Shown: positions 1 through 8,753, counted from the stretch's first letter. The stretch: 64,000 nt of DNA from Pseudomonas sp. UBA4617 (GCF_002386445.1 NZ_DGIR01000022.1:62001-126000); one strand, 5' to 3'. Notes: a model not told the origin generated them from the sequence alone. Numbers and translations: made by a program.

Positions 1-1024
1 CGCGGACCAGCGCATCGGCCACCTCCTGGTCTTGCGCGCGCGAAGTGAGCATGTAGATCGCATCGCGCACTTCGGTCACTTCCGAAAACAACACGGTGGC
101 ACCGGCACGAACCAGCAGGTCGGCGGCGTAGCCCAGCGCTGGGTTGGCGGTAATCCCGGAGAATGCATCGCTGCCCCCGCACTGCATGCCCAGGATCAGT
201 TCGCTGGCCGGTACGCTTTCGCGGCGGCGCTGGTCGAGTTTCTTCAGGCGGGTTTCGGCCAGTTGCATGATCTGTTCGATCATTTCCGCAAAGCCCAGGC
301 TGGCGTCCTGCAGGCGGTACAGCCATGGGTCGCTGAGGTCCACCGAGGGATCGTCGGCGTGCATCACCTGGTCGGCCTGCAGCTTTTCACAACCCAGGCT
401 GATGACCAGGGCTTCGCCGCCCAGGTTGGGGTTGCGTGCCAGGTTGCGCACCGTGCGGATCGGGATGTAGGCATCGCGTGCGTTGATCGCTACACCGCAG
501 CCATAGCTGTGGGTGATGGCTACCACGTCATCGACGTTTGGGTAACTGGGCAGCAGCTCGCTGCGAATGCGTTTGACGGCATGCTCCAGCACGCCAGCCA
601 CGCACTGTACGGTGGTGGTGATGCCAAGTATGTTGCGGGTGCCGACGCTGCCGTCGGCATTGCGGTAGCCTTCGAAGCTGAAGCCTTCGAGCGGCGCCAG
701 CGGTTGCGGGATGGCATTGCAGCGTGGCAGGTTGTCCAGCGCTGGGGCGGCTGGCATGGCCAGCTGGCTCTCCTGCACCCAGCTGCCCTGGCGCAGGTCT
801 TCCAGTGCGTAGCCGATCACCTGCCCATAGCGGCGCACGGGCTCGTCCTTGGCAATGGCCACGGTGGCCACCTTGTGGCTTTGCGGCACGCCTTCGACCA
901 GGGTCAGGCCATCGGCGAAGCGGGCGCCCTCGCCCAGGCCGCCGGCATTGACCACCACCACGACGTTATCGTCATCGTGCAGGCGGACGTAGCGGGGCGA
1001 GTCGGAATGTTCGATCAACTGCAT
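1..1024 (-). CDS. garD: Galactarate dehydratase, C-terminus cut by window edge
   Basis: Dehydrates D-galactarate to 5-keto-4-deoxy-glucarate in the cytoplasm. Read from the minus-strand ATG at 1022-1024, the first 341 residues show an N-terminal SAF-type domain (about residues 15-85) and then the conserved core of the altronate/galactarate dehydratase family, including NADGSVGTRNILGI and THSYGCGVAI. Roughly 175 residues of a protein usually near 517 aa lie off the left edge. It follows the transporter gene by about 80 bp on the same strand, so kdgD-transporter-garD reads as one catabolic operon. The family call is firm. The substrate (galactarate rather than altronate) rests on the kdgD neighbour. 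Confidence 0.9.
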   Translation of the reverse strand, partial: MQLIEHSDSPRYVRLHDDDNVVVVVNAGGLGEGARFADGLTLVEGVPQSHKVATVAIAKDEPVRRYGQVIGYALEDLRQGSWVQESQLAMPAAPALDNLPRCNAIPQPLAPLEGFSFEGYRNADGSVGTRNILGITTTVQCVAGVLEHAVKRIRSELLPSYPNVDDVVAITHSYGCGVAINARDAYIPIRTVRNLARNPNLGGEALVISLGCEKLQADQVMHADDPSVDLSDPWLYRLQDASLGFAEMIEQIMQLAETRLKKLDQRRRESVPASELILGMQCGGSDAFSGITANPALGYAADLLVRAGATVLFSEVTEVRDAIYMLTSRAQDQEVADALVR

Positions 1025-1102
1025 GTTCGGGCCCTACTTGTCAGGTTCTCAGGCTTTTGTACATCCGCCTGCGCCGGAGAGGGGCAGCGCAGGCGTGCCC
1101 AG

Positions 1103-2464
1103 TCAGTGGTGCGAGCTGGCCAGTTCGCCGCTGGCGGCTGGCCCGGCGTCAGGCTTTGGGGTTTCGCGCAGCTCGATGCGCTTGATCGGGCCGACGATGA
1201 CCAGGTAGCTGAACACCGCCACCAGAGCATTGGCGCCTACATACACCAGTGCCCACTTGAACGAGCCGGTGGCGCTGATGATGTAGCCGATGACGATCGG
1301 GGTGGTGATCGAGGCGATGTTGCCGAAGGTATTGAACAGGCCGCCAGACAGCCCGGCGATCTGCTTGGGTGAAGTGTCGGCGACCACCGCCCAGCCCAGT
1401 GCACCGATGCCTTTGCCGAAGAACGCCAGGGTCATGAAGCCGACCACCATCCATTCGGCATCGACGTAGTTGCAGAACACCATGGTGGTCGACAGCAGCA
1501 GGCCGCAGACGATCGGCAACTTGCGCGAGAAGGTCAGCGAGTTGCCGCGGCGCAGCAGCCAGTCGGAGATCACCCCGCCCAGCACGCCGCCGATGAAACC
1601 GCAGACCGCCGGCAACGAGGCGATGAAGCCGGCCTTGAGGATGGTCATGCCGCGCTCCTGCACCAGGTAGACCGGGAACCAGGTGAGGAAGAAGTAGGTG
1701 ATGGCGTTGATGCAGTACTGGCCCAGGTACACGCCCAGCAGCATGCGGCTGGTCAGCAGTTGCCTGATATAGCCCCATTTCGGGCCGTCACTAGCGCGCT
1801 TCTGGTCGATGTCCACCAGGCCGCCATTGCGCTCGATATGTTCGAGCTCGGCCGGGCTGATGCGCGGGTGTTGGCGTGGGTTGTAGATGGTCTTCAGCCA
1901 GACCATGGAGAATACGATGCCCAGTGCGCCCATGACGATGAACACGTGCTCCCAGCCGAAGCTGAACACGATCCAGCCCATCAGCGGCGCGAACAGGGCC
2001 GTGGCGAAGTATTGCGCCGAGTTGAAGATGGCCGAGGCGGTGCCGCGTTCCTGGGTCGGGAACCAGGCCGCGACGATGCGGGCATTGCCCGGGAACGACG
2101 GGGCTTCGGCAAAACCGACCAGGAAGCGCAGGGTGAACAGCGTCACCACTGCCCATGCCACCGGCAGACCACCGACAAAGCCCTGCAGCAGGGTGAACAA
2201 CGACCAGGTGAAGATGCTGAAGGCATAGACATTCTTCGAACCGAAGCGATCGAGCAGCCAGCCGCCGGGAATCTGACCCGCCACATAGGCCCAGCCGAAC
2301 GCAGAGAAGATATAACCCAGGGTGACGGCATCGATGCCGAGGTCTTTCTGCAGGCTGGAGCCTGCAATGGCGATGGTGGCGCGGTCGGCATAGTTGATCG
2401 TGGTCACCAGGAACAGCATGAACAGGATCAGGTAGCGCACATGCGTCTTTTGGCTCGCTTGCAT
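1103..2464 (-). CDS. gudP: MFS D-glucarate/D-galactarate transporter
   Basis: Inner-membrane proton symporter of the anion:cation symporter branch of the MFS, 453 aa, with about 12 hydrophobic segments and the N-terminal NYADRATIAIAG stretch typical of GudP/GarP proteins. A GGGAG ribosome-binding site lies 10 nt before the chosen ATG. It sits between kdgD and garD on one strand, which makes a hexarate the likely cargo. Phthalate- or galactonate-type transporters share the fold, so substrate is inferred from context. Confidence 0.85.
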   Translation of the reverse strand: MQASQKTHVRYLILFMLFLVTTINYADRATIAIAGSSLQKDLGIDAVTLGYIFSAFGWAYVAGQIPGGWLLDRFGSKNVYAFSIFTWSLFTLLQGFVGGLPVAWAVVTLFTLRFLVGFAEAPSFPGNARIVAAWFPTQERGTASAIFNSAQYFATALFAPLMGWIVFSFGWEHVFIVMGALGIVFSMVWLKTIYNPRQHPRISPAELEHIERNGGLVDIDQKRASDGPKWGYIRQLLTSRMLLGVYLGQYCINAITYFFLTWFPVYLVQERGMTILKAGFIASLPAVCGFIGGVLGGVISDWLLRRGNSLTFSRKLPIVCGLLLSTTMVFCNYVDAEWMVVGFMTLAFFGKGIGALGWAVVADTSPKQIAGLSGGLFNTFGNIASITTPIVIGYIISATGSFKWALVYVGANALVAVFSYLVIVGPIKRIELRETPKPDAGPAASGELASSHH

Positions 2465-2565
2465 GCTGGCAATACTCCCACTAGTTATTTTTGTGCGGGC
2501 TCACGAATGGTAACCGGAGTGGCTGGCCACTCCGGGGGCGGCATCTGGCAGGCCGCTGGCTGCCC

Positions 2566-3477
2566 TTATTGCGGGCCCATCTTGTCCATCAGTGCGGCGA
2601 GCTGGTCGTACTCATCGGCAGTAAGGTCGGTCAGCGGGGTACGCACCGGGCCTGCGTCGTAACCGGCAATCCTGGCGCCGGCCTTGACGATACTGACGGC
2701 GTAACCGGCCTTGCGGTTGCGGATGTCCAGGTAGGGCAGGAAGAAGTCGTCGATCAGCTTGGCCACGGTGGCGTGATCGTCACGGGCAATAGCGTTGTAG
2801 AAGGCCATGGCGGTCTTCGGCACAAAGTTGAACACGGCGGAGGAATACACCGGCACACCCAGGGCCTTGTAGGCAGCAGCATACACCTCGGCGGTCGGCA
2901 GGCCACCCAGGTAGCTGAAGCGCTCGCCCAGGCGACGACGGATCGACACCATCAGCTCGATGTCGCCCAGGCCGTCCTTGTAGCCGATCAGGTTCGGGCA
3001 GCGCTCGGCAAGCTTTTCCAGCAGGTCGGCGTTCAGCCGGCAGACGTTACGGTTGTATACCACTACACCAATGTTCACCGATTTGCACACCGCTTCGACG
3101 TGCGCTGCAACGCCTTCCTGGCTGGCCTCGGTCAGGTAGTGCGGCAGCAGCAGCAGGCCTTTGGCTCCCAGGCGCTCGGCTTCTTGCGCGTACTCGATGG
3201 CCTGGCGGGTGGCGCCACCGACGCCGGCGAGGATCGGTACCGAAGTGGCACAGGTGTCGACTGCGGTCTTGATCACCTGGCTGTACTCGCTGGCGGCCAG
3301 GGAGAAGAACTCGCCGGTGCCGCCGGCGGCGAACAGGGCGCTGGCGCCGTAGGGGGCGAGCCATTCCAGGCGCTTGACGTAGCCTGCAGGGTTGAAGTCG
3401 CCCTGGGCATTGAAGTCGGTGACAGGGAAGGACAGCAGGCCGTGGGAGAGGATGGATTTCAGTTCTTGTGGCGTCAT
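2566..3477 (-). CDS. kdgD: 5-dehydro-4-deoxyglucarate dehydratase
   Basis: Converts 5-keto-4-deoxyglucarate to 2-oxoglutarate semialdehyde with loss of CO2 and water, the step after garD. 303 aa, a DHDPS/NAL-type TIM barrel: GTGE at residues 53-56, catalytic Tyr141 (VVYNRN) and Schiff-base Lys167 in GYKDGLG. I chose the internal ATG at 3475-3477: AGGA lies 11 nt before it, while the ATG four codons upstream (3489) abuts that AGGA; 303 aa is also the family length. First gene of the operon, with a palindromic operator candidate about 60 bp upstream. The semialdehyde dehydrogenase that would complete the route is not in the window. Confidence 0.93.
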   Translation of the reverse strand: MTPQELKSILSHGLLSFPVTDFNAQGDFNPAGYVKRLEWLAPYGASALFAAGGTGEFFSLAASEYSQVIKTAVDTCATSVPILAGVGGATRQAIEYAQEAERLGAKGLLLLPHYLTEASQEGVAAHVEAVCKSVNIGVVVYNRNVCRLNADLLEKLAERCPNLIGYKDGLGDIELMVSIRRRLGERFSYLGGLPTAEVYAAAYKALGVPVYSSAVFNFVPKTAMAFYNAIARDDHATVAKLIDDFFLPYLDIRNRKAGYAVSIVKAGARIAGYDAGPVRTPLTDLTADEYDQLAALMDKMGPQ

Positions 3478-3536
3478 TGTTGTAGGCATCCTGTGGCACT
3501 TGGGTGAAGGGTGTTGCTCTGTGTTGGAGGTAAGTT

Positions 3537-3555
3537 ATCGTACAACTTGTGCGAT
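3537..3555 (-). promoter_or_regulatory. Palindromic operator candidate upstream of kdgD
   Basis: ATCGTACAACTTGTGCGAT matches its own reverse complement at 16 of 19 positions (the mismatches are one symmetric pair plus the centre base). It lies about 60 bp upstream of the kdgD start in a gap otherwise without a gene (3478-3847). The size and odd centre resemble sites of FCD-type GntR repressors, which often control hexarate operons. The regulator is not in the window, so identity is inferred. Confidence 0.55.
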
Positions 3556-3802
3556 GACTAGTGCCTATTGGGAATTTTTTTCGGGCATGCCTGGGGATTG
3601 GCTGTACTTGTATGTGATTGCGTAAAGCGAGCGCTGTGCGGGCGGCGCTCGATTTCGAAGGCGCAGAAGATCTGATGACAAACACTCAGTAGTCATCGTA
3701 TCTCTTGAGGGAAGAAAAAAGATCGCGGAGACAGGCACAAGCCCGCCGCCCGCTTCCACGGGAAATGTTCTGGGACCAGCAGAGGGTGACCGGGGAAGCT
3801 GA

Positions 3803-3819
3803 GGCGGCCTTGCGCCGCC
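3803..3819 (-). terminator. GC-rich hairpin, weak terminator candidate
   Basis: Perfect 6-bp stem GGCGGC/GCCGCC with a 5-nt loop, just downstream of the C26 amidohydrolase gene on the minus strand. No T-run follows, so intrinsic termination is uncertain. Confidence 0.3.
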
Positions 3820-3847
3820 CCGCGATCAAAGCGCAGTAAAACGAAGG

Positions 3848-4657
3848 TCAGGCAGCCTGCTGGCGCTTGATCTGCGCCTTGCGTACCTGGGCCCGGCACG
3901 CATCGCCGAAGGCCTGGAAGATCTTGATCGAGTCCGGGTTGCTCGCCGCTTGCCACTCTGGGTGCCATTGCACGGCGAACAGGAACGGCGAGAGGCTCGG
4001 GGCGTGAATCGCCTCGACCAGGCCGTCTTCGGCGTGGGCGATGGCCTCGATGCCGGTGCCGAGCTTGCGCAGGCCCTGGCCATGCAGCGAGTTGACGCGA
4101 ATTTCGTCGGTGCCCAAGGTGTCATGCAGCCAGCTGCCTGGCTCGATCTTCACCCCATGGACCTGGGCGTATTGCACCTCCACCGGGTCTTCCGGGTTTT
4201 CCCGGTGGTCATTGAAGCCGGGCTCGGCGTAGACCTTCTGGTAGATGTCGCCACCCAGGGCCACGTTGATTTCCTGCATGCCACGGCAGATGCCGAAGAT
4301 CGGCAGGCCACGCTTGATCGCCGCCTTGACCAGCGGGATGTCGAACAGGTCGCGGTTCTTGTCCTGGCTTTTGCCGGGAGTCTGGTTTTCCTGGCCGTAC
4401 AGGGCCGGGTCGATGTTGCTGCCAGCGCCGGTCAGGTACACGCCGTCGGCCATGTCCAGATAGGTTTCGAGGTCATCGATGCCGCAGCAGGTGGGTACCA
4501 GCACCGGTACGCAATCGGCGAATTCGACCAGCGGAGTGATGTATTTGTGGGTCATGACCTGGTAGTCATGGCCTTTGCGCTCTTGGCTGCCCATGGTCAT
4601 CAGGACGACGGGTTTGCGCAGGGAAGGTTGCTTGTTGCCAATGTTGCTGTTGGACAT
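3848..4657 (-). CDS. Peptidase C26 / gamma-glutamyl-GABA hydrolase family protein
   Basis: Class I glutamine-amidotransferase-like hydrolase of the PuuD type, 269 aa. The nucleophile elbow GICRG places Cys124; the His232-Glu234 pair is in QWHPEW, so the triad is complete. The family cleaves gamma-glutamyl amide bonds such as gamma-glutamyl-GABA. It is the last gene of the minus-strand run carrying the D-amino-acid dehydrogenase and ABC transporter, but 432 bp separate it from the ATPase gene, so it may have its own promoter. No puuA-like glutamyl ligase is present, so the substrate is open. A role in D-lysine or pipecolate metabolism is only suggested by position. Confidence 0.8.
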   Translation of the reverse strand: MSNSNIGNKQPSLRKPVVLMTMGSQERKGHDYQVMTHKYITPLVEFADCVPVLVPTCCGIDDLETYLDMADGVYLTGAGSNIDPALYGQENQTPGKSQDKNRDLFDIPLVKAAIKRGLPIFGICRGMQEINVALGGDIYQKVYAEPGFNDHRENPEDPVEVQYAQVHGVKIEPGSWLHDTLGTDEIRVNSLHGQGLRKLGTGIEAIAHAEDGLVEAIHAPSLSPFLFAVQWHPEWQAASNPDSIKIFQAFGDACRAQVRKAQIKRQQAA

Positions 4658-5089
4658 ATGTCACCTTGGGACAGGTTCGGCCTGTCGTTGTTGTGCAGGT
4701 GCACGGCGCGCGGCCTTGGGTGCAGCCTGAAGCCCCGAGCACTGCCGGCTCGTCAGAGGCGACGATTCCGGTCGGGGCTTGTAGATAGCTTGCCAGAGCC
4801 GTTCGATATGTCAAACGAGTGGAAGGGGCTCGAACATGCGGGATGCACCGTTTTTTGGGCGGTGAAACCGATGCAGGCCTGTTGCGGCGTGGGTTTGGTG
4901 GGGGGTATGGTCAATAATATTTAACGATGCAGTCGGGTCTTTGCAGCACTGCAATGAAGGTGACACTGGGTGTGTGCCACCGCCCCATCGTCGGCCAGCC
5001 AGTTCCCACAGGTACGCAAGGCCTGAAGGCTGCAACTCCCCAGGGCTGGCTGGGCGGCGGTAGGGTAGCACCGGCATTCCTCGCTGCGC
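4658..5089. other. Intergenic gap, no gene seen
   Basis: 432 bp between the C26 hydrolase and the ATPase gene. Open frames here (for example 4811-5077, minus) have no recognisable domain and poor composition, so I do not call them. The A+T-rich patch at about 4910-4923 could belong to a promoter for the C26 gene. I see no convincing terminator. Confidence 0.5.
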
Positions 5090-5872
5090 TCAGTGCAGTA
5101 TCTGCGCCAGGAAGCCTTTGGCCCGGTCGGTACGCGGCTGGTTGAAGAACACCTGCGGCGGGCTGTCCTCGATGATCTGCCCGCCCTCAAGGAACAGCAC
5201 CCGCTCGGCAACCTGCCGGGCAAAGCCCATTTCATGGGTGACACAGAGCATGGTCATACCGGTGCCGGCCAGTTGCACCAGCACATCCAGCACTTCGGCA
5301 ACCATTTCCGGGTCCAGCGCCGAGGTGGGCTCGTCGAACAGCATGATGCGTGGCTTCATGCACAGCGCCCGGGCAATCGCCACACGCTGCTGCTGGCCAC
5401 CGGACAGCTGGCTGGGGTACTTGTGCGCCTGGCTTTCGATACCCACCTTGCTCAGGTACATGCGCGCCCGCTCCTCGGCGTCCTTGCGCGACAACCCGCG
5501 CACGCTGGTGGGCGCCAGCAGGCAGTTGTCCAGCACGCTCATGTGCGGGAACAGGTTGAAATGCTGAAACACCATGCCGATGTCGCTGCGCACACGTGCC
5601 GCTTCGCGAGTGGTGGCAGCCAGGTCGATGCCATCGACCTTGATGCTGCCCTGCTGGGCCACTTCCAGGCGGTTGATGCAACGGATCAGGGTCGACTTGC
5701 CCGAACCGGACGGCCCGCATAGCACGATGCGTTCGCCTTCGCGCACCTGCAGGTTGATATCGCGCAGTACATGGAACGCGCCGTAGTGCTTGTTGAGGCC
5801 CTCGATGCGGATCAGCACCGGGCGCGGGTCGGGTTCGGGGGCAAGGCTGGCAAGGCTCAGTGGTGCGGTCAT
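5090..5872 (-). CDS. Polar amino acid ABC transporter ATP-binding protein
   Basis: Energises the importer encoded just upstream. 260 aa, HisP/GlnQ type: Walker A GPSGSGKST at 53-61, Q-loop Gln103, signature LSGGQ at 156-160, Walker B IMLFDE at 176-181. It starts 23 bp after the D-amino-acid dehydrogenase stop, so the two are co-transcribed. Together with the two permeases and the binding protein, the set is complete. Cationic or D-amino acids, notably D-lysine, are the likely cargo from the enzymes around it. Confidence 0.92.
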   Translation of the reverse strand: MTAPLSLASLAPEPDPRPVLIRIEGLNKHYGAFHVLRDINLQVREGERIVLCGPSGSGKSTLIRCINRLEVAQQGSIKVDGIDLAATTREAARVRSDIGMVFQHFNLFPHMSVLDNCLLAPTSVRGLSRKDAEERARMYLSKVGIESQAHKYPSQLSGGQQQRVAIARALCMKPRIMLFDEPTSALDPEMVAEVLDVLVQLAGTGMTMLCVTHEMGFARQVAERVLFLEGGQIIEDSPPQVFFNQPRTDRAKGFLAQILH

Positions 5873-5895
5873 CTTTGTTGTTCTCCCGCGTGGGT

Positions 5896-7140
5896 TCAGT
5901 CGAAACGGGTCGCGCTATAGGGCGCGGGGTCGGTGAAGGGGTGTTCGCCAGTGACCAGTTCGGCCACCAGGCGACCGCTGACCGGCCCCAGGGTGAGGCC
6001 GTGGTGGGCATGGCCGAAGTTGAACCAGAGCCCTGGGTGGCGCGGGGCCGGGCCGATCACCGGGCGCATGTCCGGCAGGCATGGGCGGCGGCCCAGCCAG
6101 GGGGTGTCGTCCAGGCGCTCGCCGAGCGCCGGAAACAGCTTGCGGGCCAGGGCTTCGCAGCGGCCCAGCTGAATCTGGTTGCCCGGTGCGCTGCTGGCCG
6201 CGAACTCGATGCCGGTGGTCAGGCGCACGCCGCGGGCCATGGGCGCAAGCACGTAGCCACCCTGGGTATCGCAGATGGAGTGCTCCAGCTGCGCACCGTC
6301 GCGGATGCTGTAATGCATGTGGTAACCACGCTTGATCGCCAGTGGGATCTCATAGCCCAGGCCGCTGAACAGGTCGGCGGACTGTGGGCCGAGGCAGGCC
6401 ACCACTTCATCGGCGGTGATCGGGCCGCGGCGGCTGCCGACCTGCCATTGGCCGGCGACCTGGCGCAGGCTGCGTGCATCGCCATGCAGGAACTGCCCGC
6501 CGCGTTGCAGGAACAGGCTGGCGTAGCCACGGGTGAGGGCGCCAGGGTTGTTCACGGTCTTGGGGTCGAGCCAGTGGATACCGCCGACCACGGTAGCGTC
6601 CAGTTGCTGTTCGCGGGCCTGCAGTTGCCCGCATTCGAGGATTTCGAACTGCAGGCCATAGCGGCTCAGGCCTTTGGCGTCGGCCTTGGCCTGCGCGAAC
6701 AACGCCGGGTCGCGGAACACTTCGATCCAGCCTTTGGCCTGCACCAGGCCTTCCAGGCCGGCGGCAGCGATCAGTGCATCGTGTTCCTCGACGCAACGCT
6801 GCACCAGCGGCAGCATGTCGGCGGCAGCCCCGGCCAGGCGGCCAGGGGCCGACTGACGCCAGTAACGCCACAGCCACGGTGCCGCCTTGGGCAGGTGCAG
6901 CAGGCTGTAACGCACATCGGGCTGGCGGTTCAGACCATAGCGCAGCAGCGCGCCCAACTGCCGGGGGAAGGCGTAGGGGATGACACTGGAGCGCTCGATC
7001 AACCCGGCATTGCCGTGGCTGGTGCCGCTGCCCGGTTCGTCGCGGTCGATCAGGATCACCTGGCGCCCGCGGGCCTGCAGGTGCAGCGCGGTGCTGACGC
7101 CGACGATGCCGGCGCCGAGGACAAGGGTCTGGCAATGCAT
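5896..7140 (-). CDS. amaD: FAD-dependent D-amino acid dehydrogenase (D-lysine pathway)
   Basis: DadA-type flavoprotein, 414 aa, with the N-terminal FAD-binding Rossmann motif VLGAGIVGVSTALHLQARG at about residues 7-25. It oxidises a D-amino acid to the imino/keto acid and passes electrons to the respiratory chain. The longest frame adds 36 residues of unlike sequence. I start at the ATG at 7138-7140, preceded by AAGGAT, which begins right at the FAD fold. It lies 17 bp after the permease gene in the ABC operon. The amaD name follows the P. putida D-lysine cluster as I remember it; the DadA family call itself is stronger than the substrate. Confidence 0.85.
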   Translation of the reverse strand: MHCQTLVLGAGIVGVSTALHLQARGRQVILIDRDEPGSGTSHGNAGLIERSSVIPYAFPRQLGALLRYGLNRQPDVRYSLLHLPKAAPWLWRYWRQSAPGRLAGAAADMLPLVQRCVEEHDALIAAAGLEGLVQAKGWIEVFRDPALFAQAKADAKGLSRYGLQFEILECGQLQAREQQLDATVVGGIHWLDPKTVNNPGALTRGYASLFLQRGGQFLHGDARSLRQVAGQWQVGSRRGPITADEVVACLGPQSADLFSGLGYEIPLAIKRGYHMHYSIRDGAQLEHSICDTQGGYVLAPMARGVRLTTGIEFAASSAPGNQIQLGRCEALARKLFPALGERLDDTPWLGRRPCLPDMRPVIGPAPRHPGLWFNFGHAHHGLTLGPVSGRLVAELVTGEHPFTDPAPYSATRFD

Positions 7141-7157
7141 TGGAACGTATCCTTCGG

Positions 7158-7868
7158 TCAATTCAGGTGGCGGCCCAGGCGGGCTTCCAGGTGTTTCAAC
7201 AGGCGCCGTACCAGTTCGACGATCAGCAGGTAGAGCACCGCGGCCCACAGGTAGATCTGGAAGTCGAAACTGCGCGAGAAGGCCAGCTTGGTCACGCCCA
7301 TGAGGTCGTAGATGGTCACCAGCGAGGCGATCGCGCTGGCCTTGATCATCAGAATCAGTTCGTTGCCCAGCGGGCCGATGGCCACCAGCAGCGACTGCGG
7401 CAGGATCACCTTGAAGAAGGTGGTCGAGCGCTTCAGGTTCAGCGCCCGCGCTGCTTCATGCTGGCCAGGAGCCACGGCCATCAGGCTGCCGCGGAATATC
7501 TCGGCCTGGTAGGCGGCAGTGTTCAGGGTGAATGCCAGCAGTGTGCAGAACCACGCCTCGCGGAAGAACCACCACAGGCCGACGTCCTGCCAGAAGCCTT
7601 TGAACGAGCCCAGGCCGTAGTACAGCAGGAACAGCTGGGCCAGCAGCGGCGAGCCGCGGAAGAAGTACACGTAGCCGGCCGCCATGCGTTGCAGCAACAG
7701 GCTGCGCGACATGCGCGCCAGGGCCAGCAGCAGGCCCAGCACCGCACCCAGGCTGAAGGAAATCGCCACCAGCTTGGCGGTCACCAGCAGGCCGTCGAGG
7801 AAGCGCGGGCCGTAGCGCTCCAGCAGGTTGGGGTCGATAACCAGCGCCAGCAGTTGTTCGAGGCTCAT
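7158..7868 (-). CDS. Polar amino acid ABC transporter permease (second)
   Basis: Inner-membrane HisM/ArtM-type permease, 236 aa, with five predicted membrane spans. The EAA loop reads about ARALNLKRSTTFFKVILPQS and would contact the ATPase. The frame stays open far upstream in the other permease gene, but that extension is a shadow. The real start is the ATG at 7866-7868, which overlaps the stop of the upstream permease gene by 4 bp (ATGA). Pairs with the neighbouring permease as a heterodimer. Confidence 0.9.
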   Translation of the reverse strand: MSLEQLLALVIDPNLLERYGPRFLDGLLVTAKLVAISFSLGAVLGLLLALARMSRSLLLQRMAAGYVYFFRGSPLLAQLFLLYYGLGSFKGFWQDVGLWWFFREAWFCTLLAFTLNTAAYQAEIFRGSLMAVAPGQHEAARALNLKRSTTFFKVILPQSLLVAIGPLGNELILMIKASAIASLVTIYDLMGVTKLAFSRSFDFQIYLWAAVLYLLIVELVRRLLKHLEARLGRHLN

Positions 7869-8584
7869 GCGCGTGCTCCTTGCAGGTGGCGGTTGCTGCG
7901 CCGTTCGATGCAGGCGAACACCCGTCCGGAGAGGGCGGCGAACAGCAGGTAGCCCAGGCAGGCGACGCCATAGAAGAACATCGGTTCCTTGGTCACGCTG
8001 ACCGCCAGGTTGGTCTGGCGCATCAGGTCGACCAGCGAAATGGTGGACACCAGTGAAGTGTCCTTGAGCAGCGACAGCCAGTTGTTGGACAGGCCGGGCA
8101 GGGCGATGCGGGTCAGTTGCGGCAGCAGCACCTTGAAGAAGCCGGTGCGTTTGCTCAGGCCTAGCGCCGAACACGCTTCCCACTGGCCCTTGGGCAAGGT
8201 CTTGAAGGCTGCCAGCCAGATTTCGCTGGAAAACGCGGCGAATACCAGGCTGAAGGCGATCATCGCGGCGAGGAAGGTGTTGATCAAAAACTCGCCCGGA
8301 TAGCCCATGGCCGCGAGGATCTTCTGCGCGGCGATCTGGCAGCCGTAATAGATGATCAGCAGCGTCAGCAGTTCGGGCAGGCCACGGAACACGGTGGAAA
8401 AGGTGGTGGCCCATAGCCGTGGCAAGCGCTTGCGCGAGCGTGCCGCGAGGGCCACGAGCAGGCCCAGCGGCAGGCCGATGGGCAAGCAGGCCAGGGCCAG
8501 GGACAGGGTGACCAGGGCGCCGGCCAGCAGCGCCTGGCCCCAGCCTCCGCTGGCGAAGGACAGCAAGGACAATTGATCGAGCAT
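7865..8584 (-). CDS. Polar amino acid ABC transporter permease (first)
   Basis: 239-aa HisQ/ArtQ-type permease with five predicted membrane spans and an EAA-like loop (CSALGLSKRTGFFKVLLPQL). It overlaps the next permease by 4 bp, indicating translational coupling. Its gene follows the binding-protein gene after a 169-bp gap that carries a REP-type inverted repeat; in such operons a REP between binding protein and membrane genes often stabilises the upstream mRNA. Confidence 0.9.
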   Translation of the reverse strand: MLDQLSLLSFASGGWGQALLAGALVTLSLALACLPIGLPLGLLVALAARSRKRLPRLWATTFSTVFRGLPELLTLLIIYYGCQIAAQKILAAMGYPGEFLINTFLAAMIAFSLVFAAFSSEIWLAAFKTLPKGQWEACSALGLSKRTGFFKVLLPQLTRIALPGLSNNWLSLLKDTSLVSTISLVDLMRQTNLAVSVTKEPMFFYGVACLGYLLFAALSGRVFACIERRSNRHLQGARA

Positions 8585-8620
8585 GACAAACCCCTAGGAT
8601 GGGCAATGCGGACTCATTGC

Positions 8621-8729
8621 AGGAGCGGCCTTGTGTCGCGAAAGGGCTGCGGAGCAGCCCCGGGATCTATGCCGTGGCAGGGATTGCCGGGGCCACCTTG
8701 CGGCCCTGTCGCGACGCAAGGCCGCTCCT
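8621..8729. repeat. REP-type inverted repeat pair
   Basis: Arms at 8621-8640 and 8710-8729 are reverse complements at 19 of 20 positions (AGGAGCGGCCTTGTGTCGCG on the left). This is the familiar Pseudomonas putida REP palindrome with GGAGCGG...CGCGA. It lies between the binding-protein and permease genes and probably forms a stable 3' hairpin on the binding-protein transcript. Confidence 0.8.
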
Positions 8730-8753
8730 ACAGATTGCGCAGTTTCCTGAAGA

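Noticed and set aside
32..1372. Plus-strand open frame of 446 codons over garD and the transporter gene
   Set aside because: Antisense to two clearly recognisable minus-strand genes and crosses their boundary.
4811..5077. Small minus-strand frame of 88 codons in the C26-ATPase gap
   Set aside because: No ribosome-binding site of note, no recognisable family, and composition like noncoding DNA.
7158..8606. Apparent fusion of both ABC permeases in one 482-codon frame
   Set aside because: Only the C-terminal 236 residues are permease-like; the N-terminal part is an out-of-frame reading of the other permease gene, which has its own frame and start.
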